A DNA stretch of 47,419 bases. Source: Parachlamydiaceae bacterium (GTDB taxonomy: Bacteria > Chlamydiota > Chlamydiia > Chlamydiales > Parachlamydiaceae). The position numbers and the translations under genes were made by a program. Positions 27,601 to 35,817 of the stretch are shown piece by piece; position 1 is the first letter of the stretch; the number at the start of each line of letters is the position of its first letter. The notes under the pieces were generated by a model. The model made no database searches. It saw only the letters and a list, made by a program, of their open reading frames with translations, and was not told the origin of the DNA. The stretch covers positions 1 to 47,419 of the forward strand of contig JACCRY010000109.1 of assembly GCA_013813265.1 (NCBI GenBank), read 5' to 3'.

Positions 27601-28220
27601 TTAAGGTAAGCCGTCGCCACAGAACAAATATTTTTATATGAATTTTTTTTCTTTAGCAGTTCTTTAAAATTTACTGACTGTCTTTTAGGCTCTGAAAAGG
27701 TGCAAAGCGTAATTTTTTTGTTTGCCAATGGCTGTTTTATTAAATTTATCAAGACGCCCCTTCCCCCTTCATCATAACAAGGAATATCACAAAAGGAATT
27801 GGGAATGGAGCCCGATCCGGATAATAGGCTTTCACAAAATAGGTCTGTAATTTCTTTTAAAGTTTCTAATGAATAGTATTCTATTTTTTTGGTTGAAGCA
27901 CATGTAAAAAAAGCTTTCGCCCCGCCAATGATCTGACAAATTTTTTTAACTTTTGCTAAAGTTTCATGAATATTTATTTCATTCGTATGGGCGTCTAAAA
28001 CTGTTTGAAAAAATAAGTCAATAAATCGTTTAGGGTGATCAGAGCAGCACACGCTGATATCAAGAGTCAAACGAACAAGTTCTAGATCTTGTGGATTCTC
28101 TGAGAGTAAAAATCGCGATCTAAATCTATCTTGGATTCGGTAATCCAGATCATTGAAAGCTTTTTGCTGCCTGCTATTAAAAAAATAAGTAATTTGAAAA
28201 TTTGAGTCAACTTCAAGCAT
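24687..28220 (-). CDS. Large SecA-like ATPase, not the housekeeping SecA
   Basis: 1,177 residues. The central part has the SecA DEAD motor: Walker A AQVKTGEGKS near residue 473, motif II as DEVD near 570 (DEAD is usual), GLTGTLGADSER, STNNAGRGTDI and QLRGRAGRQG near 905. The first 430 residues have no SecA counterpart, and the usual C-terminal zinc-binding tail is absent. It therefore looks like a divergent SecA-type motor with a large N-terminal extension, possibly moving or unfolding a dedicated substrate. It lies between two paralogous membrane/coiled-coil genes (26 and 11 bases away) and downstream of an OTU protease gene. The motor call is firm; the role is unknown. Confidence 0.88.
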   Translation of the reverse strand: MLEVDSNFQITYFFNSRQQKAFNDLDYRIQDRFRSRFLLSENPQDLELVRLTLDISVCCSDHPKRFIDLFFQTVLDAHTNEINIHETLAKVKKICQIIGGAKAFFTCASTKKIEYYSLETLKEITDLFCESLLSGSGSIPNSFCDIPCYDEGGRGVLINLIKQPLANKKITLCTFSEPKRQSVNFKELLKKKNSYKNICSVATAYLKSLPETNRLKMDIYHQFFFFLGNNLQITELSDYEKTCLIKIVLISSSSHEFPVPQYYSFIDLTELVEEAIKVHNNCGEEVLIDYSEGICRQSGVYLETAKQGLSFLHALSQDFEKIIDVQICLENFQKQKLQLPEFIMKLEEMVSDFPPPPAGSFDIEELLRRLSGEDPNVKFPLAKKKRDLVRKRLLRIQDHCEEWKTCKMSELVNKALEIQKKTIHEEIDLVQLMAIGRLALRIKFFPIYLHATQLVTVLGLLAHENGALAQVKTGEGKSLIVALLTFVLTMQKKDIHVISSSPSLAMRDQRDFCSFFKTFGVTSSHICRSEKKPEDFDAQVLYGVTSDYEFAIMEEILYFSKIFSRKFENTCGIVDEVDNLTIDTALNGARMGYPAEVTHGWVYLPIFNFLKQNISKDECHKLAAAKTLVSLKAFLKNYRGGQFSTYVDGFSDYKLNKWLTSAFRAFHILTEKNDYVVQFKTTEGHIQQEISIVDDGNTGKIMNGTRWSGGTHEFVEVKHQIANKDETIVPISMSHPVYYPLYPTIYGLTGTLGADSEREEIKKIYGIDSFDIPTNKPMLRIDAPPTILSNNLQHTKAIIDKIKAYQQHGRPILVICKTIQITEELEKQLKALNIPHEILNEIQQKSEEEILENAGLPGAVTISTNNAGRGTDIKLKGNSRANGGLHVLITFYPASQRVEEQLRGRAGRQGEPGSSEILLSKEMLMSQKKSTLSSSNKMDLLEQLNDARVKHGNMLKHLHICRADIERFSFSLAKIFYKKLRKFNKLIEDDRFLGECSANLKNRLLNKKTFDFSSLLPTDRLLAETVLKLFHQPDSKPIHWFLLLQQTIKRLNEKMINDWATIFHDQVEDMINDFKIENLDSIKDEIDQLTQQLRKNGKNIEALYLGLFFANQEKQIELAVDQELSNLKKEISHLYDTHMLDWNKKLNPDGSGVIEYLSSLLGVELILIQHKTNNYES

Positions 28221-28246
28221 TGCTATTGTTTTACCTATATAATTGT

Positions 28247-29002
28247 TTAACCTAAAACTTTAGTGTTGACTTTTCTTTCAGCCACTTCTATTTGCTTCAT
28301 CAAATTTTGTTTGACATCATGATGCCTTTCAAGAAATTCTAGACGCGCATCCCATAGATATTTCAATTGATTGGATTGTTGCCATAAATGTGTTTTCTTA
28401 TCGATGACATTACTAGAGTCTAAATCAGTCGACAAATAATTACTTCCATTATGGATAATGGAAACTAAATTATTTTCTTCGATTAAATATTTTTGGCATT
28501 GATCCAAAAGATCCGGCTGTTTAAAAATGAAAGAATCAAAATTTAGAATTGTTTTTTTTAATTTTTCCACTCTAAATTCCAAGAGTTCAACCTCATGCTG
28601 AACTCTACTGTTTAGTTGGTCAATCTCTGACTGACAACTGTTTTTAATCGCTGTATAAAAAATACCAAACTGTCTTTGAACAATAGAGGTGCTTTTAATA
28701 ATTATTGGCAATTGTTTCAAATTTGATATTGTGGGGCTTCCAACGGAGATAGTTACAACTAATCCGAGAAAATACTTTAAACTTCGAGGCAGGCAAGACA
28801 TGTTAAAGATAGTGCTTACCAATGCAATGAGTACAGATCCTAATAGCGCAACTTTCGTGTGCGTTTCATGAGAAACAATGATGCCACATGAGCAAGGAAG
28901 TATTTTCAAAGAAGCATGAATTGTTTTGGAAGCAAAAGCATCGACTTTTTGATTCCATTCACCAAATTTTGCATACGTATTTCCCAAGAATTTTAAATTC
29001 AT
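28247..29002 (-). CDS. Membrane/coiled-coil protein, paralogue of the 23995-24675 product
   Basis: 251 residues. One or two hydrophobic segments lie around residues 48-95 (KVALLGSVLIALVSTIFNMS and YFLGLVVTISVGS). They are followed by a long coiled-coil region with NFDSFIFKQPDLLDQCQKYL and a second motif ending in LERHHDVKQNLMKQI. Both motifs recur in the paralogue. AAGGAG lies upstream of the ATG. The gene sits 41 bases after the OTU gene and 26 before the SecA-like gene. No family recognised. Confidence 0.75.
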   Translation of the reverse strand: MNLKFLGNTYAKFGEWNQKVDAFASKTIHASLKILPCSCGIIVSHETHTKVALLGSVLIALVSTIFNMSCLPRSLKYFLGLVVTISVGSPTISNLKQLPIIIKSTSIVQRQFGIFYTAIKNSCQSEIDQLNSRVQHEVELLEFRVEKLKKTILNFDSFIFKQPDLLDQCQKYLIEENNLVSIIHNGSNYLSTDLDSSNVIDKKTHLWQQSNQLKYLWDARLEFLERHHDVKQNLMKQIEVAERKVNTKVLG

Positions 29003-29024
29003 CTTACAGTTATTCTCCTTTTAT

Positions 29025-29058
29025 ATTTACACTGTACTCGGATTTACACTGTACTCGG
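29025..29058. repeat. Two exact tandem copies of a 17-bp unit
   Basis: ATTTACACTGTACTCGG occurs at 29025-29041 and again at 29042-29058, across the stop codon of the OTU gene. The core TTACACTGTACT is the near-palindromic 12-mer also found at 8076-8087 and 44682-44693. Confidence 0.9.
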
Positions 29059-30591
29059 ACGCGCGCAAATAAAATGGCCCCCCAGATCAACAATAAAAAT
29101 ATAGTCCCTTGGTCTTTCCAATTCATCAATTTTTCCCCACTCTTCGGAGTCTTTATCCTTTAGAGGCCACGTAAGCATATCATTGACATCACTGCCATGT
29201 TCATCTACTTGGGGTGTGACTACTCTTATATGAATTTCAAAGATTTTAGCTAGTAAATCACCCTCACCATCAGCTTTCAACCATTCTCCGGCCTTTTTGA
29301 TTTGATCAGCTCTAATCGTTGAATTTTGGTCTGAGAAATTCCCAGCATATTGCGCAGCAATAAGTCCCCTTAAATAAGCATTCTTATCTTTCTGTCTATT
29401 CAGAATAGGAATTCTTCGAGACAATGTTTTATAGCTTTCCAAAAATGCATAGCAAAAACAGTCTCCTTTACCTTCAACTCCAATTAGCTTAAAACCTCTA
29501 ATTTTTAAGTAATCTGAAATTAAATTAACTTTTTTTTCAGTTTGATCCGAAATGTGAACATTAGCATCTAGCCACAGGTCACGGGCAATCGTATGCTTGG
29601 AAAATTTTAAGTTGCACTTAGGCGTAGGCTGAAGCTTAGATTTTTTAGAAATATCACTTTCGGATTCAGAAGTTGACCCATTAAAATTTTTACTGAGTTC
29701 TTTTACAGAAAAGGGGGATTTCAATTCTGATATTTTAGATGCATTCCAGTTTAATCCATATTTTTGAATGAGTTCATCAACATAGTGGTTCACATCCATA
29801 GGTTCTGTCTTATCTGTTTTTTGATATGGATCGAGAGTGATCTGTAAAGAGGATTCATTAAAGATTACTTTATACACAAGACAGAGTTGCTGGAGTCGAA
29901 TGATTTTGAGTCTATCCGATTGATTTGTCTTATCTAAGTCGAGAAGATCCTCTAAAAGAGGTCGACTGGCGTTTAAAATATGATGAGATATCGTTTTAAA
30001 TCTTGCGTCTTCGGAAAAATCGATCATGTGGATCCATTTTACACGATTAGCGCTTCCTTCGTGTTGAATATACCTTTTCTTTAATTCTCCACCGCCAAAA
30101 AATCCAGCTAATAAGCCAAATATTGCTCCAGCTATTCCTCCTATAGCAGCTCCGCCGGGGCCTAACGAAGCACCGATCAATGCACCTGTAGCGCCACCTC
30201 CCACAATTCCTACACTACTAGTTTTTGCTCTGGCCCATTTGTGTTGCTCTAACAACATTGTAATGTGCTTAAGGTCTTCACCGGAGGCTAAAGCTAATTG
30301 CTGTTTATACCTAAGCAATGCATCGCTATACAAACGATCAATTAAGTGAATCGTCTCACAAACAATTTCATTTTTCTTCAATCCTGCAAGAGAAGAAGGG
30401 GTCAAATTATCACCTTGCATGATATCCAGAACACGTTTGGAATTTAGTGTCCGCCATTCCACGTCTCTAATCCTAACAGGATTAGTATCCCAATTTAGGC
30501 TTTGTTCTTCGCTAACCAGTCCGAGTTTTTTGTTATTGTAACTTGTTGTGACCTGGTTGCCAACCGCAATTCCTCCTAAAACCACTTGCAT
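29044..30591 (-). CDS. OTU-like cysteine protease with glycine-zipper segment
   Basis: About 515 residues from the ATG at 30591, preferred because AAAGGAG lies 7 bases upstream; the longer in-frame start at 30639 has no such site. The C-terminal 150 residues look like an OTU domain: EGKGDCFCYAF carries the D..C nucleophile pattern, and the terminal GGHFICARP provides the His. OTU enzymes usually cleave ubiquitin chains, which would make this a host-directed deubiquitinase. A glycine-zipper stretch (GGGATGALIGASLG and following, about residues 120-165) could insert into or associate with membranes. First gene of the SecA-like cluster. Confidence 0.8.
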   Translation of the reverse strand: MQVVLGGIAVGNQVTTSYNNKKLGLVSEEQSLNWDTNPVRIRDVEWRTLNSKRVLDIMQGDNLTPSSLAGLKKNEIVCETIHLIDRLYSDALLRYKQQLALASGEDLKHITMLLEQHKWARAKTSSVGIVGGGATGALIGASLGPGGAAIGGIAGAIFGLLAGFFGGGELKKRYIQHEGSANRVKWIHMIDFSEDARFKTISHHILNASRPLLEDLLDLDKTNQSDRLKIIRLQQLCLVYKVIFNESSLQITLDPYQKTDKTEPMDVNHYVDELIQKYGLNWNASKISELKSPFSVKELSKNFNGSTSESESDISKKSKLQPTPKCNLKFSKHTIARDLWLDANVHISDQTEKKVNLISDYLKIRGFKLIGVEGKGDCFCYAFLESYKTLSRRIPILNRQKDKNAYLRGLIAAQYAGNFSDQNSTIRADQIKKAGEWLKADGEGDLLAKIFEIHIRVVTPQVDEHGSDVNDMLTWPLKDKDSEEWGKIDELERPRDYIFIVDLGGHFICARPSTV

Positions 30592-30695
30592 ATTCTTACT
30601 CCTTTGCTCCTTTTTAAAACTTTTAGGAGTTATATGCAATTAATTAATTTATCAATTGGGGGCTCAGGGGAATTTATTCTTTTAAATACTTTAAG

Positions 30696-31586
30696 ATGCG
30701 CAGCACAGTAGTTTCTGTTCGATTCATTATCCCCACATCTATCTTTGTCGTTGTAGCTATAGAGGATGTAACGGCGTTGATGGAGTTTGGGCGTACCCTG
30801 CATATAATAACTAATCAGCCTGTCAATTACGGCAAGATAGAAAGGGCTCTTATTCTTTTATACCAGGTGCTAGTGCATAAAAAGGCTATAAAAATACAAA
30901 GCGCGGCATTCAATCTATTCCAACATATTGCACAGGGACACGGAGATATGGACATTTGCAATCATGCTTCTAGAAATGATGAAAAATATTTTGATTCGCC
31001 GCGACAAATACCTTCTTCTTCTTTTAGCGTAACACCAAATGAAGCAGGAATTATTATACATTTGAAAAGTTTATGTCGCTATGATCAGGGTGGTACTAAC
31101 CAGGAAATGACATATGAATGGGCTCATGAATCTATTGATAATGGTCTAGTTACAGAAGTCCAATCTTCAGCATTAGTTAGTGCTAGATTTATTTCAGATT
31201 GCTTTCACAAAGGTGAAGTAGACATTGAAAAAATGAATCGACAACTCAATGCTCTTGCTTTCAAGATCATTACTGACAAGCAAAGAATTAAACCTCCAAT
31301 TTTCCTTGAGAATGAAAACACAGTGGTTATTCGTTCTGTCTATGGAGAGTCAGGAGATCTTGAAAGCATTCTTCTTGCATTACCATTATTTCATGATAAC
31401 ATGAAAAATATTAGAGTATTGGGAGATGGTTTTTTAATCTCTTATAGAAAGAAAGAGTTGGTGTCATTTGAAGATCTAGAAGTGAAGTATAATAAATATC
31501 TACAGCATCAAAGGAATACCTATCGAAACATTTTATTTGAGTTTGAGACACCTAAAGGGATGAGAGTTGATTTATTTCAAAAATAA
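30696..31586 (+). CDS. Hypothetical protein, divergent from the OTU gene
   Basis: 296 residues, mixed alpha/beta composition, with no clear membrane helix beyond a hydrophobic N-terminal stretch (FIIPTSIFVVVAI). It has no recognised motif. The start has no good Shine-Dalgarno site and the N-terminus could be shorter. It is divergently oriented to the OTU operon with about 100 bases between the preferred starts. A hairpin terminator follows. Confidence 0.6.
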   Translation: MRSTVVSVRFIIPTSIFVVVAIEDVTALMEFGRTLHIITNQPVNYGKIERALILLYQVLVHKKAIKIQSAAFNLFQHIAQGHGDMDICNHASRNDEKYFDSPRQIPSSSFSVTPNEAGIIIHLKSLCRYDQGGTNQEMTYEWAHESIDNGLVTEVQSSALVSARFISDCFHKGEVDIEKMNRQLNALAFKIITDKQRIKPPIFLENENTVVIRSVYGESGDLESILLALPLFHDNMKNIRVLGDGFLISYRKKELVSFEDLEVKYNKYLQHQRNTYRNILFEFETPKGMRVDLFQK

Positions 31587-31606
31587 TGTCCCGCCTCTTT
31601 GGAAAT

Positions 31607-31630
31607 GCGAAGACTTGTCTTCGCTTTGTT
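31607..31630 (+). terminator. Hairpin terminator after the 30696-31586 gene
   Basis: Perfect 8-bp stem GCGAAGAC (31607-31614) and GTCTTCGC (31617-31624), a 2-base loop, then TTTGTT. Flanking A residues before the stem could let it act in both directions. Confidence 0.55.
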
Positions 31631-31733
31631 GTTCGCCTACCACTTGTCGAGGTCGACACACGCAGAAAGAAGCGCGCGGTAACGGCCTTAGAATTCCTTT
31701 AAATTGACACCTGTCGGGTTTAATATGCCCTAC

Positions 31734-32138
31734 TCAATAATCTAATAAATCGTATTTTGAGATGCACCCAAGCTTACTTTTGATCATTTCAAAATAAGAC
31801 TCGACTGTCCGTTGCGAAATTCCCATCACTGCAGCGGTGTCTTGTGCAGACTTTCCTTGCTGAAAGTAAGTTAAACACTTTTGTTCTTGAGGGGATAACC
31901 CTGAAACTTTTTTAAGAAATTGTTGGGTATTTTTATCATACTTTGATAAGGCTACCTCGACGGGCATATCAAAAGATTCAATTCCACGTTCTTTTCGAAT
32001 GTTAAATCCGTCTGCTTTAATCTTGCCAATCAAGTCCTTGGCTTCTCTTTTAAAGTAGCGGCCAAACTTGTTAAGCAAGTCCAACCGATTCAAATAGGGT
32101 AAGCTCCCTTTAGCATCGATATCTTCATAAACTACCAA
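31734..32138 (-). CDS. LuxR-type HTH regulator, probably N-terminally truncated
   Basis: The C-terminal 60 residues are a LuxR/FixJ helix-turn-helix: LSPQEQKCLTYFQQGKSAQD, AAVMGISQRTVESY, then FEMIKSKLG. The N-terminal part (NRLDLLNKFGRYFKREAKDL) resembles the linker of sensor-regulator proteins that carry an N-terminal PAS-like domain. The only nearby start is a TTG at 32138 with no Shine-Dalgarno site. The frame stays open further upstream, where it collides with the glycosyltransferase start. I read it as the 3' part of a regulator that lost its sensory domain, possibly non-functional. Confidence 0.6.
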   Translation of the reverse strand: MVVYEDIDAKGSLPYLNRLDLLNKFGRYFKREAKDLIGKIKADGFNIRKERGIESFDMPVEVALSKYDKNTQQFLKKVSGLSPQEQKCLTYFQQGKSAQDTAAVMGISQRTVESYFEMIKSKLGCISKYDLLDY

Positions 32139-32159
32139 CCAATTAAAGGAGTGTCTAAC

Positions 32160-33812
32160 ATGAACAACATAACCAATAAATTTAAATATGTAGAGGATTG
32201 CCTAATTAATTTCAATGACGAGCGATTTTCTTTAATTCAATATAAAAGTGAGCTTCATGGAAAATTGGCTTACTTACTTCAAGACCCTGAGTTAGCTTTG
32301 ATGATTCATGTGGCCTATGCGAAAAATTTAGTCGAAGTTTTAACAGAAGAAAATAAGAAAAAATTCGAGGATGCTCTGGTTAGAGTATGTTTTATATTTG
32401 GATCACCGAAATACCCACCATATTTGGGAATGAAACTTGCTTTATTAGAAGAGAATTTTCAGTTCGATTCGTGGGTCGATGAAAACAAAAGTCGTTATGA
32501 TCAGTTCATGCAAGAGGCTAATCAAAGCCTTTACGCAAGTCCTAGAATTAAACGACATGATGAAATGGCTCACATCATCATTACAACAACTTCTGCCGCG
32601 GGAGGGAATTATGCTGTAGCAATGGGTTTGAAGACCCTGCTGGAAAAAAGTTATAAAATCACTGTGATCGATACTGAGAAATTTTCTGAGCAGGTTGATC
32701 CTATCATGATTGCAACAGGAACTCATACTACCGATCGTATTTATGCAGAAGTGATCCAACAGGAAAATCGAATGAGTGATGGTTTCGATATCCAGATGAA
32801 TATGGGACGGAAGATAGCGCAATATATTTCTCCCACACTCGGAAAAGTATTAAAGCAACAAATTGAACATTTAGATGTGGACTTTATCTTATCAACCCGA
32901 AATGGCCATCAATTAGATATCTCACTTTCTCCGAGCCTTGGCATTCCTGGGTGCATCATTCACTGTGATTGTGAAGTAGGCTGTTATCAAAATGAATTCA
33001 TCGGCAAAATTCAGTCTCAGTTGTTCAAAATGTGGCTACCGAGTGACCATTCCCGCGTTTTTAATCCGGTTTTGGCTAGGACAGGAAAGTCATGTAACGA
33101 TTTTCAAGATCTTGTCTGGAGTGACTTCAAAGGCGTCCTTGCAGACGCGGTGAGAATACCCGTAGAGATTTTGGAAAATCAGATAGAATTTGTGGGCGCT
33201 CCTATATCAAATGAAATTAAAAAGATCAAAAATCCGAGTCAGATTGCTGAACTAAGACTTAAATGGTCTCTTTCAGAAGAGCAGGAAGGTGTCATTATCT
33301 CCATGGGTCAAAATGGCGTGGGCCACATGAAAACTATATTTGAAGAGTTACTGCAAACTCCACTGCATGTAACTCCCATCAAATATTATTTTATATGTGG
33401 AACAAATGAATTAATGAAGTTCTATTTTGAAGAGCAATTGAAAAAAAGCGAAGCACAGGAAAGTGCTCTAAAGCATTGTTCAGTAGAGGGATTAATGTCC
33501 CGATCAGAGATGAACGAGTTGATGAACATTAGTATCTTGATTCAAGGAAAGCCTGGAGGATCGCAAAAAGAAGAATGCCTGAAAGTTGGACTTCCGATAA
33601 TGATTATGTTCAGCCATGAGCTATGGGAGTCGGGGAATCAAGCTGAACTTGAAAGGGTGGGCTATGCTTTAAGCTATGACTCCAAGAAATCCTCTGCTGA
33701 CCAAACTGAACGGCATGTGATTGAACTTAAAGCCAATAAGCTGCCTCAAATTTCAAGACTTAAGTGGAAGAAGCTAATTCCCGCTGCCATCGAACAAGCA
33801 CTTAGCATGTAA
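32160..33812 (+). CDS. GT-B glycosyltransferase, MGDG-synthase/MurG-like
   Basis: About 550 residues. An ATG at 32160 has AAAGGAG at 32145-32151; the GTG at 32151 would leave no spacing. Residues 140-330 look like the first Rossmann domain (IIITTTSAAGGNYAVAMGLK, echoing the SxxxGGGH-type loop of lipid glycosyltransferases). Residues 385-520 look like a UDP-sugar-binding domain (GVIISMGQNGVGHMKTIF; then SILIQGKPGGSQKEECLKVG, the GGxxxxEAL-like loop). Such enzymes move sugar from a UDP-sugar to a lipid. The first 130 residues are extra helices. Acceptor unknown. It could act on bacterial lipids or be an effector. Confidence 0.65.
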   Translation: MNNITNKFKYVEDCLINFNDERFSLIQYKSELHGKLAYLLQDPELALMIHVAYAKNLVEVLTEENKKKFEDALVRVCFIFGSPKYPPYLGMKLALLEENFQFDSWVDENKSRYDQFMQEANQSLYASPRIKRHDEMAHIIITTTSAAGGNYAVAMGLKTLLEKSYKITVIDTEKFSEQVDPIMIATGTHTTDRIYAEVIQQENRMSDGFDIQMNMGRKIAQYISPTLGKVLKQQIEHLDVDFILSTRNGHQLDISLSPSLGIPGCIIHCDCEVGCYQNEFIGKIQSQLFKMWLPSDHSRVFNPVLARTGKSCNDFQDLVWSDFKGVLADAVRIPVEILENQIEFVGAPISNEIKKIKNPSQIAELRLKWSLSEEQEGVIISMGQNGVGHMKTIFEELLQTPLHVTPIKYYFICGTNELMKFYFEEQLKKSEAQESALKHCSVEGLMSRSEMNELMNISILIQGKPGGSQKEECLKVGLPIMIMFSHELWESGNQAELERVGYALSYDSKKSSADQTERHVIELKANKLPQISRLKWKKLIPAAIEQALSM

Positions 33813-33940
33813 CGGGGGTGAAGGTTTAAAAGCGGTTCCATATGTACATACTGGGTCACTTTTAAAGCCTTCAGCCGCGGGTGCTTTCTCGGAGTTTGAT
33901 AAGGACGGATTTACGGATTTACCTTATAATGCACTAAGAT

Positions 33941-35815
33941 TTAATGAATGTACTCATCCGCATTATGTCGCTTATCATAGCCGTCCAAAACATGAAAGAC
34001 TCTGATTTTGTTAAGCATTACTGGAGAAAGCTGGCTGATTGGAATAAAAACGATCTTTTTGCCATATCTGGCAGCAAAGCTTTTGATGAGCGAACGTGGT
34101 GGTTTAGCAGCAACGTACACGACCAGTGGTTTTACTGCATAATCGATTGCAGCTACAAGCAGTAACTCTGCTTTTGTACGACAACCTTCATAATCTAGAT
34201 CAGACCAGATATTGAGCATTCGTCGTGGAGGAGATGATAGCATAAAGCCTCCATACTCACACCTGCTAATTCCTGGCCCCACGATATTGGCGCTAAGGGG
34301 AGTTGCATAAAAGGCCATATCAGACTCTTGGGAGTGTTCTCCAAGCCACGAAAGCTTCCAAGGGTATTTTTCAACAAGTTCGTTCTGATTAGACGTCTTT
34401 TCATTTCCCACATCTTCATCAAAAATAATAACTACTGAGCTTACGCCTCCAGGAGGCTTTCCTTTGACTTTAACATATAGTTTTTTTTCAAACCAATGAC
34501 GGATCGATTCGCGTATATCGATGCCGTCCTCCAGGCTTGTGGCAAAGGGTGTTGTTCTTGCAGCTTCTTCTGAAAGGATTTGCACGCCTTTTTTTTTAAG
34601 AAATTCTCCAAAATTTTCAATGGAAATATCTTCCGGAGGATAGGAGCATATTCCAAAAGTGCCAGGAGGCTGAAACTTGAACTTAGATTTATCAGGCCGT
34701 TTTTTAAAACTAAGGTCTTTACGGCTAGACTCTTTAAGTTGAAATTTAATTTTTTTGCTGTGACCCCAAAGCTCTTCAACAGATAAATCCAGTTCGGGAA
34801 GATTGTCAATGTTTTTGCGGTAGGAGTATTCCGTTGCTAGCTCCCAGGTCGTATATGCAAAATTTCCATCAACACACCCTCTTGCAGAGGTTAAAATTTG
34901 AAAAAGATTGGGCATCAGCTGATCGTTAATAAAAGCATAATTCCGCACAAATTTCATGAGATTGCGTAAATGATAGCTGCCAAACGAATTTCCGGTCGTT
35001 TGAGAGTAATTGTCCGCTGCCTGCCTGTATAGGTTAAAGATGAGTTGTTGACGGTCGGGAGGAAAAGTCCCAGAATAGTGGTCTGATGCATGTCGTGCTT
35101 CAATGTGAGCATTTCTGAGTTTTTCATAGTTTGTAGAAATCCATCCATATTCTGCTAAACCATCACGCATCGCACGTTCTGAAAGGGTGAATAGTTCTGT
35201 GGAGTCCCTTTGAGCATGCTCCATTTCTGGGAATGTGTTGTTGTCAATTAAACGAAAAACATTTTCTAAGTGACTCATTCCCGAAATGAATAGGATGCGA
35301 TCGTATGAAAAAGAGAGCTCTTTCAGCCTCTTAGCCATATATTGCTCGCGCTTTTCATCCAGAGGATGCTTTCGGAGTGCTACCCCAATATGTGACTTTT
35401 GGTAAACATCATAATAGCTTTCCAATCCAATTTTCTGAATGGCATAGGCATCGGGGAGTAAGTCGTTAAAATCCGGATAGTCGTCAACATCTAAATCTAT
35501 ACAGTGGGCGCGTACATTATTTTCGATGGCAGACCGCAATCCTTCAAATGCTGCATCACAAGGTTCACAGAGGTAGTAAATGGGTGATTTTTCTTGAGCA
35601 TAGCTTGCAACCAAACTAATATCGGGCAGTCTTGAGGCAGCGTGCAAAAGTTGAAGTTCCATATTTTCTGCAAGCTCAACGGCAACGCAGTCTGGCTTGA
35701 GCATGTCAAAAGCAAGCTTAACCTGAGCCGCAGTTTCCATGTTGTAATGGATGGTCGGCAGTCCGTAAATATGACCTTTTTGCAGAAAAAATGGAGATTG
35801 TTGGTTTGGTAACAT
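33941..35815 (-). CDS. TraB/ChaN-like (DUF5682-like) protein of a MoxR operon
   Basis: 624 residues. The N-terminal 200 residues have the pattern of TraB/PrgY and DUF5682 proteins: HIYGLPTIHYNMETAAQVKL followed by KPDCVAVELAENMELQLL, and a later FISGMSHLENVFRLI. The middle and C-terminal parts (about residues 350-600) are not recognised, but contain a well-structured alpha/beta region (KPLVVYVAAKPPRSLIKSF). The gene starts 2 bases after the MoxR-type ATPase stop, so they form one operon. DUF5682-like genes with MoxR ATPases and VWA proteins form a known genomic association whose role is unclear. No VWA gene is seen here. Confidence 0.6.
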   Translation of the reverse strand: MLPNQQSPFFLQKGHIYGLPTIHYNMETAAQVKLAFDMLKPDCVAVELAENMELQLLHAASRLPDISLVASYAQEKSPIYYLCEPCDAAFEGLRSAIENNVRAHCIDLDVDDYPDFNDLLPDAYAIQKIGLESYYDVYQKSHIGVALRKHPLDEKREQYMAKRLKELSFSYDRILFISGMSHLENVFRLIDNNTFPEMEHAQRDSTELFTLSERAMRDGLAEYGWISTNYEKLRNAHIEARHASDHYSGTFPPDRQQLIFNLYRQAADNYSQTTGNSFGSYHLRNLMKFVRNYAFINDQLMPNLFQILTSARGCVDGNFAYTTWELATEYSYRKNIDNLPELDLSVEELWGHSKKIKFQLKESSRKDLSFKKRPDKSKFKFQPPGTFGICSYPPEDISIENFGEFLKKKGVQILSEEAARTTPFATSLEDGIDIRESIRHWFEKKLYVKVKGKPPGGVSSVVIIFDEDVGNEKTSNQNELVEKYPWKLSWLGEHSQESDMAFYATPLSANIVGPGISRCEYGGFMLSSPPRRMLNIWSDLDYEGCRTKAELLLVAAIDYAVKPLVVYVAAKPPRSLIKSFAARYGKKIVFIPISQLSPVMLNKIRVFHVLDGYDKRHNADEYIH

Positions 35816-35817
35816 TG

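Noticed and set aside
33818-34013. Plus-strand open stretch after the glycosyltransferase (HTGSLLKPSAAGAFSEFDKD)
   Set aside because: It looks protein-like, but has no start and runs into the 3' end of the TraB-like gene on the other strand; insufficient to call a relic.
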